This document shows, one piece after another, positions 57,102 to 64,000 of a stretch of DNA of 64,000 bases (positions within the stretch are counted from its first letter, which is position 1; each line of letters begins with the position of its first letter). The position numbers were made by a program, and so were the translations under genes. Source of the stretch: Beta vulgaris subsp. vulgaris (lineage: Eukaryota; Streptophyta; Magnoliopsida; Caryophyllales; Amaranthaceae); the NCBI RefSeq assembly GCF_026745355.1, contig NC_079210.1:7681972-7745971 (forward strand), read 5' to 3'. Under the pieces are notes generated by a model, which was not told the DNA's origin, made no database searches, and saw only the letters and a list, made by a program, of their open reading frames with translations.

Positions 57102-57480
57102 AGATGTCGTTGAGGTATCGTCATGGTCAATACAAAATATAGAAAAATGTGCTTAATTTACTCATCAATTTGATAAAATTACAAGTATATGAAACCTTAT
57201 TTACCTAACATATTGCATGCAGATACCTGGTCGGTATGTAAGGATCTTGCAGATTATTTCCAAAGTGCCACCTAGAATTTACAACGATTGTAGCGGATAT
57301 TTTTTGGTAGAATAATGTACATGGAACAAGATGATTATGTTGATTTGTTCATTTCAGGGGCCGGGTACTCCCCTGAAGTTGCCATATATATCTAAATGTG
57401 CAGCTACCATTACGGGCAGGCAACACACAACACCTCCCGCCAAAATGTGTTTGGTCAAAGAGGGAAGATTCTTGGTCTTG
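57102..57480 (+). pseudogene. Possible decayed C-terminal extension of the ABCA gene
   Basis: Just after the TAG (57099-57101), GTTGAG then GTATCG could be an exon end in another frame (57109-57114). After TGCAG at 57218-57222 the text reads IPGRYV in frame with it. VE-IPGRYV resembles VEIPVGARFV in the C-terminal extension of Arabidopsis ABCA2 as I remember it. If so, a frame slip created the present stop. The similarity is short and could be chance. Confidence 0.35.
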
Positions 57481-57591
57481 TTGTAAACCTTGACCAAATT
57501 TCTAAAATAATTTTCGGAAAATAGAATATTTGTAGATATAGTGGTACTTTCATGCTATACTACATACAAATATAGTTGTTTTATACATGTA

Positions 57592-58014
57592 CTAGCATTT
57601 TTTGCATGATATGCATGAGTGTCATATTAACATTTTTTTCTCAATTAGAGAAGGAAATATAAAGCAGAAGAAAGCTTGTGACCAAATAAAGTGGAAGAAT
57701 TTGTGTATCAGGTTCAATCGTCGAATATTACTAGCATCTTTTTTCTTCTGACGGTGTCTTTCAAGTTATATCATCAAATTAATTTTTGATCAGAGTTTTT
57801 CACCCACATATGTAACAAGAGGAAATCATTCTTCTTAATTTAATATATAATCAAAAAATTTTAAATTTCATTCCATTGTTAACTTGTTCAATTTATATAG
57901 CAAGTAGGAAAACGAAAATATTATTTAATAATATTGCAATTCAAATTCATTTAAGGTATATCAGACTTACTAGGGGACACCATCTTCCTCCTCCATTCAC
58001 TTATATAATAGAGA
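57592..58014 (-). mobile_element. Helitron, non-autonomous, 423 bp
   Basis: The minus-strand 5' end TCTCTATTATATAAGTG matches the Helitron at 11687. The 3' end is the hairpin GCATATCATGC then AAAAAATGCTAG. It is flanked by A and T. It lies about 490 bp after the ABCA stop codon. Confidence 0.75.
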
Positions 58015-58105
58015 TATACAACGTCTGAAATCAAAAATATTGTAATACATGTTTACAATCACTCTTCTTCTATTTTAAACTATTTAAATATTCTTCATAC
58101 TAATT

Positions 58106-59195
58106 AGGATTTTTTCACAATAACCACCTACCTGGAAAATCAACTTTTCCTAATAAATAAATACCTTACATAAACTTTTGTTTATATAACCACCTTATAT
58201 CACCCAAAGAAATGTGAATTACAACCACTTAACAGATTATGCCCAATAAAACGTTAGTAGTGAGGGTCCCACAAACTGTTTCCCCAATCAAATTCCCTCC
58301 TAGTGATCAAGGAAGAATAAAAAGAAACCTAAATCATCAAATTCACCCAAATAATGGTAGTTCAATTAAAATTACGGTTTTTTCATCAAATATTCCCGAC
58401 AAATCAAGAAATTCACCATATACCCTCAATGTTTCAGAAATGCACCGTATAACCTTGAGTTTCAAAAAATGTGCACCAGATACCCTTTTCCTAGTTGCCG
58501 TTAACCCACCGTTAAATTTATTTACGATTTTACCATCATTAAACCCTAATCCTAATTTAACCTAACCCTAATCTAACCCTAATCCTACCCTAAACCTTCC
58601 CCCTTACCCTAACCCTACTCCTTGGCAGCTAAAAAGAGGGTATTTGGTGAACAAAAATGGTAAATAAAGTTAACGGTGAGTTAAAGGCAGTTAAAAAAGG
58701 ATTTTTGGTGCACAAAAATGAAAAGTCAGGGGTATATGGTGAATTGTTCAAAACATTGAGGCTATATTGTGAATTTGTTGATTTGTCAGGGGGTATCTGG
58801 TGAAAAAACGATTAAAATTAATTATGATTCTTAGGGGGAGGTTTAGTCTTACTACAACCATCTTTTTATTATTTAGCGTTGCTTTCCTAACCTTCAACTA
58901 TATATCAATTACGATTGCTGTTAATATTTTCATAACCATTACCTAACCTAAAACCAAATTACAAGTACAAGAATGTTGACAAACACAAGAAAAAAGTACC
59001 AAAAACCGAATATAAGTGAAAATCCTTCATCCATTTTTTCTGACAAACTAACATTTTCATAGACGAAAAGTGTTAGGAGGTGGTAATTTTAAAACTTTTT
59101 GGGTGATATTAGGTGGTTATTTAAATAAAAGTTCATATAAGGTAGTTATTTAGAATAAGTTGCTTTTATAAGGTTGTTATTATTAAAAAAATCCT
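58106..59195. mobile_element. Long inverted-repeat element, about 1.1 kb
   Basis: The left arm (58106-58215) and right arm (59088-59195) match as inverted repeats, for example AGGATTTTTT, 'aaccacctta' and 'atatcacccaaa'. No target duplication is clear. A second element is nested at 58375-58810. No coding was found. Confidence 0.7.
58375..58810. mobile_element. MULE-type MITE, 436 bp, nested
   Basis: The target duplication ATTAAAATTA is perfect over 10 bp (58365-58374, 58811-58820). Left end CGGTTTTTTCATCAAATA and inverted right end CGTTTTTTCACCAGATACC continue as matching TIRs through 'gacaaatcaa(g/c)aaattcac'. The interior has CCCTAA-like telomere-resembling words. Confidence 0.85.
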
Positions 59196-59395
59196 ATAAT
59201 ATATCCATAAACTGGTAAATTATACCCTGCACAAAATGATAAGTTTATAGGCAGTTATGCCATAAACTTAAATAGGCAGTTATTGTCTCATCCAACCCAA
59301 ACAGAGTCGAGTCTATTAAATACGCATCCAAGGTCAAAAAGTGTCCTCAACAACCAACACAAGTTTTTCCGACGCATTTTGTCCTTACTCATGCA

Positions 59396-59459
59396 CAGCA
59401 TGAGAAACTTCCCATGAGATCACACATCCCATGACTACTCCCAGCTAAGCACGCTTAAC
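59396..59459 (-). other. 5S-rRNA-derived segment in the TRIM LTR
   Basis: On the minus strand GTTAAGCGTGCTTAGC, then GGGAGTAGTCATGGGATG, GTGATCTCATGGGAAGT resemble the 3' half of 5S rRNA, including its internal Pol III promoter area. Such a segment is the hallmark of Cassandra TRIMs. It is not a functional 5S gene: the 5' half is missing and the sequence has diverged. Confidence 0.75.
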
Positions 59460-59781
59460 TATGGATTATCTATGGAAATGAACTCTATAAAAAAATGTGC
59501 ATCTTGTTAGATTGAGTATCTTGTTAAGTCCGTTTAAAGCAATCATGAATGGTATTACATACACTTCCCCTTGAGGATTACAACGAGCTCGTTGCACCTG
59601 ACGACTCCACATATTCGGCCACAACGACCTGTTGGTAGCCCCAACCTGAAAAATAATCACATATTCGAACGCGACTGGTGATCTAACCCAAAATCTTCCC
59701 CCACTAGGCGACTAACCTTGGATTAATAATCCATATGATAAGCACGTTGTTGTCAAAGGATAGGGTTGCTTTGATACCATT

Positions 59782-60276
59782 TGTAATAACCCCAAGAGCC
59801 CACTAGTAGATATTCTCCTCTTTGGGCCCTAACCCAAAATAATCTGCTTTGGTGCAGAAATAAAGTCTTACCAAAAAGGTCTCTACTAGGTTGACTTATC
59901 CACCTTTATGTAAAGAAGGTTTCGTTCGCCTCAACTTCCGATGTGATATAGCCAAGATCGTAGGTTGAGATGCGAAATTCTTATTTTGCACCAAAGCAAA
60001 TCCTGAACACCTAGGGGTGTCACAGGTATCATAGCCTGTGCTGATTCCGGTGTCTTGTAGTGCCTACAGAGACATAACTTCTTTAAAGGAGGGGAGAAGG
60101 TGCCTAAGCTATCCCACATTGAAAGTTGAGGAGAACAACACCTTCTTTGTACACAGGTGGATACCTCAACCTATTAGAGGCCTTTTCAGCAGGACTTTGG
60201 TTCCGCACCAAATCAAAACTTAGCGGATTAGGTCCCCACAACACAATATCTACTGGTGGGCTCTTGGGGTGTTACA
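59782..60276. repeat. LTR-like unit with long self-inverted ends
   Basis: The left end TGTAATAACCCCAAGAGCCC is the inverse of the right end (GGGCTCTTGGGGTGTTACA). The similarity continues inward for roughly 150 bases per side (for example TCCACCT(T/G) and CCTCAACTT words). It may be two LTR copies in opposite orientation or a fold-back LTR. Confidence 0.65.
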
Positions 60277-60281
60277 GTTAT

Positions 60282-61846
60282 GCCATAAACTTATTAGCTT
60301 TGGCATAAGCTGATAGATAATTTTCATAAAATGATAAAAAAAAATGTTATGAAATTTGATATTCTGCTAATAGAATTTGAAATGGAAAGAGCAATAAGAT
60401 AAATAGAACTTGAAAATGGAGAAGAAAGAAAGAGAGATTTTGGTGATTTAGGAAGAAATTGGTCACGTTTGATTGGATTTGTAAAGAAGATGAGATAGAG
60501 AGAGAGAAAAATTTCGCGAAAAGGAACCAGGTGTATATGTTTCCTAGGTCAGCATGCGTCTTAGTTATTTGCTTGCCTAAGCCGGTCTAGGCCAAGCCTT
60601 GTTGTTGAAAAAATGTTGCTTCCTAAATCTTCTATGTATTTAAATAGATGCTGTTGCGATTACCCCCTTCCCCTCCCCCAAAGAACGCCTTGCCTACCTT
60701 TTATTATTATTATTTCAACCCTTTATTTTAATTTAAATCTACACGTGAGACTACTATAATCACATCTTAGTTTTACCCTTATGTTCAGTAAAAAAAAATC
60801 CATTTTTTTAATCATACTCATTTTTACTTTCTTCGTCCCATATTAATCTATATATGACTATCTATCTATCTACGAATATTTTATTATCTTTTTTTGAAGT
60901 AAAAAGTCATTGATTGATTTGAAGTCATACAACATCTATAATAGAGATCAAAAACTAAAAATACATACCAAATTGAAATAAACATAATTATAACATGGCA
61001 AAACCACGATCGCTAAGTAGATCTAGCACTAAAAAAAAACTCTTTTCTTTCCCATCATTGTCTGATTCAACTTCTGCGAAGGGATCTATCGATTTAATGT
61101 AGTTTTGAAGTGGAAGCGTATTTGATTCAACATATTGTGAATGAGGAACTAGCATTTGTTGCAGCTGCGCACAACTTCTGATCAACGATACAACCTTCAC
61201 CTTAAGACTTTGTATTGTCGTCTTACGGATATATACCCAAACAAACAAAAGCACCTACACAACAATGACGGTGGGAGGGGATAAAGGGAGAAGAGGGGGA
61301 GGGGTGAGGGAGAGAAGAGGGGGCAGGCGCGAAGGTAGTGCATGTAGGATGGGGTGGCGGGCTGCAGCCTGAGGGAGGTGAAGGAATGGGTGGGGGCTGC
61401 TGGCGGGGGTGGGGTGGTTGCATGTGGTCGGCGGCTGGTGGGGGCTTGGGTCAGGGTGAGGTGGGGGTCAACTAGTGGGCTGCGTTGGGGGGGCTGGCGG
61501 GAGGTGGTGGTAGTGGTGGCTAGGTGGCGGTTAGGGAGGAAGGAGGAAAATCGAAAAGTTAATGCCGAAATCAACATGGTTAACACCAGAAAATGAGACT
61601 AGATTTTATCTTGCAAAAAAAATCATTATTGTGATTTTTGTTTTCACATAATGCTTTAAAACTTTGTTTTTTTTTTCTTTTTTGCAAAGTTGAACTTTTA
61701 AAAGGTGATTTTGGCAAATTTTCCTAATATAAAACAGCATGTTATAAGTTTTATAGTGTAAGGATTTTCATCTCCTTTTAACATATAAAAGTTCGAACAT
61801 TTGTCATCTCCTAAATGCTAATACATTTCTCCAACCAGGTTAAACT
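60282..61846. other. Intergenic sequence with a G-rich tract
   Basis: No gene is supported. Positions 61260-61540 are extremely G-rich on the + strand (many GGTGG, GGGGGT and GGCGGG runs). A minus-strand frame at 61254-60988 (88 codons, with SLKVKVVSLIRSCAQLQQML) has no domain I recognise. A MITE-like end 'ctttcttcgtcccatattaat' near 60830 has no partner. Confidence 0.45.
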
Positions 61847-61873
61847 CGAATGAAATGTTCAAATTGAAGCTGC

Positions 61874-61896
61874 TACGTGAGGGATGACGGTAAACA
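61874..61896 (+). promoter_or_regulatory. Conserved upstream block (ACGTG plus TGACG), gene 2 copy
   Basis: ACGTGAGGGATGACG then GTAAACA, about 490 bp before the gene 2 start, matches 17364-17386. 'gaaatgttcaaa' precedes the block at both loci, and 'gatagtgacaac' and 'cataga(g/a)a' follow it at both. The conserved context extends over about 150 bp. Confidence 0.5.
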
Positions 61897-62360
61897 TCAC
61901 AATTCATTACTTTCAAATACACATTAGCATAAAGTGCTTGAAAGAGACAAGTGAAGATAGTGACAACCAACCATCATAGAGAAATAAAGTAGTAAAGAAC
62001 AATTTTCTCTAGAATTTATTGGGGTAATGCATACTCTATTTCTCCGAAAAATTGCAACCTCTCTTAGGGGTATCCTAGCTAGCTACTCTATGCATCGGAG
62101 TAGCTTTTGATAATTTTTTAACCAATGCCTCGTACTATTTAATTCTGTGTGACACATCCAAGGGAGGCGTTATTTAGGGTTAGGCTCAACTACATCCGAT
62201 CCAGATCTCCTATTGCACCTTCTTGATCTCTAGTGCAGGTGTGCAACATATGAAACCCTAAATCAAAGTCACCAAAAACAAGATACAGCAAAGATCTATG
62301 TGAAAAAAACTCAGAAATGAAGATAAGTTGAAATATATAAAAACAATAAAGATTTTTGAG

Positions 62361-63473
62361 ATGATACAAGAGACATTCGTCCCTTGTTTTACCAACTCCA
62401 CCGATGGCGACGAGGGCATACATCTTGCTCAGCAACAACGAGATGCATTGCAGCCTAGCTTCAATAATGGCGGAGCTCCAGTGTTCGAGACACAGTCGAT
62501 GAGATCTCTCTTTTCCGGTCTATCGATCCTGAAGCAGAAGACGGATGAGGTTGAGTCATTTATGAGTATGATTCTTAACCAACAAGTAAACCATTATATT
62601 GGTCAGCCGGTTGATGAGCTGACCTCTTCAATGGCCTTCTCAAGCATGGCTAACCTCATGCCGGATATTGTTCAAACTGCGATTAGTATGATGCGTGGAT
62701 GCGAGCAACTAGCCTTTGATTCGGCACAAGCAGGCAACACTAGCAGTACTAGTACTATGCACTCAGATCATCAAGAGATGCATACAATTCAAAAGCCTGA
62801 TGATGGACTATTCCAACAACTTATCGTTGAAGGAGTAGATGAAAGCAATAACCATACGCGAGATAGCTTCAATAATTTGTATACACATACTAGCAAGAGT
62901 ACTGTGAACCAAGAGTGCGAGGTTTCACCATACGCGTTCGACGTGGTGGAGCTAGATGCAGCAGATCTGCTTGCAAGGTACACCCACTATTGCCAAATAT
63001 GTGGTAAAGGATTCAAGCGAGACGCAAACCTTAGGATGCACATGCGGGCTCATGGAGATCAATACAAGTCAAGTCTCGTTAGCAATAATCCCGTCAAGAA
63101 GACGATGACATCGACGAGGAAGTACTCGTGCCCACAGGAAGGATGCCGGTGGAACAAAAACCATGTCAAGTTTCAACCTCTAAAGTCCATTGTGTGTGCA
63201 AAAAACCATTACAAAAGAAGTCATTGTCCCAAGATGTTTATATGCAAGAAGTGCAACCTAAAGCAATTCTCTGTGCTCTCAGATTTGAAGACGCATGAGA
63301 AACACTGCGGGAACATCAAATGGCAATGCTCATGCGGCACCACTTTCTCCAAAAAAGATAAGCTTATGGATCATGTTGCATTATTTATTGGCCATACACC
63401 TTCGATTAATCGTCCGATTATAATCATGGATAACCAGCATGAAGTTGGAAAATACAAATTGTGTTATAGGTAA
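62361..63473 (+). CDS. STOP2-like C2H2 zinc-finger transcription factor (copy 2)
   Basis: This intronless gene encodes 370 residues and is the paralogue of the gene at 17862. I chose ATG 62361 (MIQETFVPCF) over the upstream in-frame ATG at 62328. It aligns with the other copy's start and has the same leader (TTTTTGAG-ATG). The N-terminal half keeps LFSGLSILKQKTDEVESFM and the DELTSSMAFSSMANLM block (DQLTSSMAYTSIAFLM in copy 1). The four-finger block follows: YCQICGKGFKRDANLRMHMRAH, YSCPQEGCRWNKNHVKFQ, CKKCNLKQFSVLSDLKTH and CSCGTTFSKKDKLMDH. It is predicted to be a nuclear factor like STOP1/STOP2 in acid and aluminium response. The extreme C-terminus (NRPIIIMDNQHEV and beyond) differs from copy 1. 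Confidence 0.9.
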   Translation: MIQETFVPCFTNSTDGDEGIHLAQQQRDALQPSFNNGGAPVFETQSMRSLFSGLSILKQKTDEVESFMSMILNQQVNHYIGQPVDELTSSMAFSSMANLMPDIVQTAISMMRGCEQLAFDSAQAGNTSSTSTMHSDHQEMHTIQKPDDGLFQQLIVEGVDESNNHTRDSFNNLYTHTSKSTVNQECEVSPYAFDVVELDAADLLARYTHYCQICGKGFKRDANLRMHMRAHGDQYKSSLVSNNPVKKTMTSTRKYSCPQEGCRWNKNHVKFQPLKSIVCAKNHYKRSHCPKMFICKKCNLKQFSVLSDLKTHEKHCGNIKWQCSCGTTFSKKDKLMDHVALFIGHTPSINRPIIIMDNQHEVGKYKLCYR

Positions 63474-63679
63474 TGCAATTATCTTCCACTAAGAATTATG
63501 TATTGATTTTGATTTCCATCGATTTTATACTGGTTGATTATTTTCCGACTAGCAAACTGAGTGTTTTAGTCATGGTCGATTAGGGTTTCTGTTTTCTTTC
63601 TTTTCAGAATTAAGGGTTGGTTTCATGTTGTTGGATCCCATTAATATTTTGGTTTTTGCTACATATGTTATTTTTTTTT
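63474..63679. other. 3' flank of STOP-like gene 2
   Basis: AT-rich sequence. The AGGTAA overlapping the stop codon parallels the AGGTAAT after gene 1. Nothing else is recognised. Confidence 0.4.
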
Positions 63680-64000
63680 TGGTTTTTTTCACCAGGTATC
63701 CCTGTGATTTTTCAAAAGTTAATGGGGTATCTCTAATTTTTTTTTAATACACAAGGTATCCTTACTTTGGGGGTGAAATGTACGAAATGCCCTTGATGAC
63801 TAACAGTGTCAACTTTCCATTAGTCATTAGGGTTACTTAATCCCTCTAATCCTAATTAAACGCTAATTAACTAACTAAACTCTATTCTCTAACCCTACCC
63901 TAACCCCATAATTTCAAACCCTAACCCCACCACCACCACCTCCCCTCCCCCTCCCTCCCTCAACCCCTGCAGCAACCCTCCTCCCCTATTGATTTCCCCA
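63680..64000 (+). mobile_element. MULE-like left terminus, element continues past the window
   Basis: GGTTTTTTTCACCAGGTATCC and following words ('atggggtatctc', 'acacaaggtatccttac') match the TIR family at 58375-58810. Inside are CTAATTA units, then CCCTAACCC-like words and a C-rich tract. The right end is outside the window. Confidence 0.65.

Larger units (their letters stand above)
59284..60276 (-). mobile_element. Cassandra-like TRIM, rearranged
   Basis: Flanked by GTTAT on both sides (59279-59283, 60277-60281). Read on the minus strand there is a primer-binding site TGGTATCAAAGC (59779-59768). A short non-coding interior follows, with CAACGAGCTCGTTGTAATCC and a purine tract (CTCAAGGGGAAG, near 59560). 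The last part is an LTR of about 270 bp (to 59284) containing a 5S-rRNA-derived segment. The sequence at 59782-60276, where the other LTR should be, is a different LTR-like unit. The element is therefore a mosaic, or two elements. Confidence 0.6.

Noticed and set aside
58540..58625. Telomere-like CCCTAA words
   Set aside because: Irregular and confined to the interior of a MULE-type element, with similar words at 63890; not a telomeric array.
59396..59459. Possible 5S rRNA gene
   Set aside because: Only the 3' half is similar and it lies within a TRIM LTR; the 5' half is missing.
61197..61586. A 129-codon minus-strand frame rich in Pro/Thr/Ser
   Set aside because: It is the complement of the G-rich tract and has no domain signal.
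62328..62360. Upstream ATG of STOP-like gene 2 as the true start
   Set aside because: The extra 11 residues have no counterpart in copy 1, while ATG 62361 shares its context and alignment.

Overview
The window is plant nuclear DNA, very probably from an eudicot. The evidence is intron-rich genes with GT-AG junctions, two STOP1-type C2H2 zinc-finger genes, a plant-type ABCA half transporter, L1-type LINEs with a plant RNase H domain, and a dense set of plant transposable elements (CACTA, MULE, Helitron, Stowaway, TRIM, SINE). There is no operon structure, CRISPR array, rRNA unit or convincing tRNA gene. I cannot name the species from the sequence.

Only three host genes look intact. Two intronless STOP2-like zinc-finger genes lie 43 kb apart on the + strand (17862-18977 and 62361-63473). 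They are paralogues of 371 and 370 residues with matching zinc fingers, and they also share part of their upstream non-coding sequence. Between them is a 15-exon ABCA-type transporter gene (42191-57101, + strand). Joining its exons gives one 866-residue frame with membrane segments and a complete nucleotide-binding domain. Its introns carry many insertions: SINEs, Stowaway elements, a Helitron and an antisense LINE.

Layout. 1-8.2 kb: MULE-like termini, a truncated Copia gag and a decayed antisense MULE transposase. 10.4-14.7 kb: a low-complexity field built of AAGTAACCC units, interrupted by Helitron sequence and bordered by two GGCCACAC palindromes. 15.2-16.9 kb: a CACTA element inside the first LTR of a TRIM. 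17-19 kb: STOP-like gene 1. 19.7-22.8 kb: Helitron, MITE, and duplicated SINE-like sequence. 23-27.1 kb: decayed antisense LINE. 30.2-36.7 kb: near full-length LINE with a 17-bp target duplication. 36.7-38.9 kb: a second TRIM also split by a CACTA element in its first LTR. 39.2-41.8 kb: a 2.6-kb solo LTR that splits a Stowaway MITE. 42.2-57.1 kb: ABCA gene. 57.6-60.3 kb: Helitron, nested inverted-repeat elements, and a Cassandra-like TRIM with a 5S-rRNA-derived segment. 62.4-63.5 kb: STOP-like gene 2. 63.7 kb to the end: the start of another MULE-like element.

I found no new multi-gene system. The strongest signals are the duplicated STOP-like locus with conserved upstream sequence, the nested insertions whose order can be read from target duplications, a set of very short poly(T) insertions flanked by long direct repeats, and the unexplained AAGTAACCC field. 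All homology statements come from recognising motifs by eye; no database search was run.
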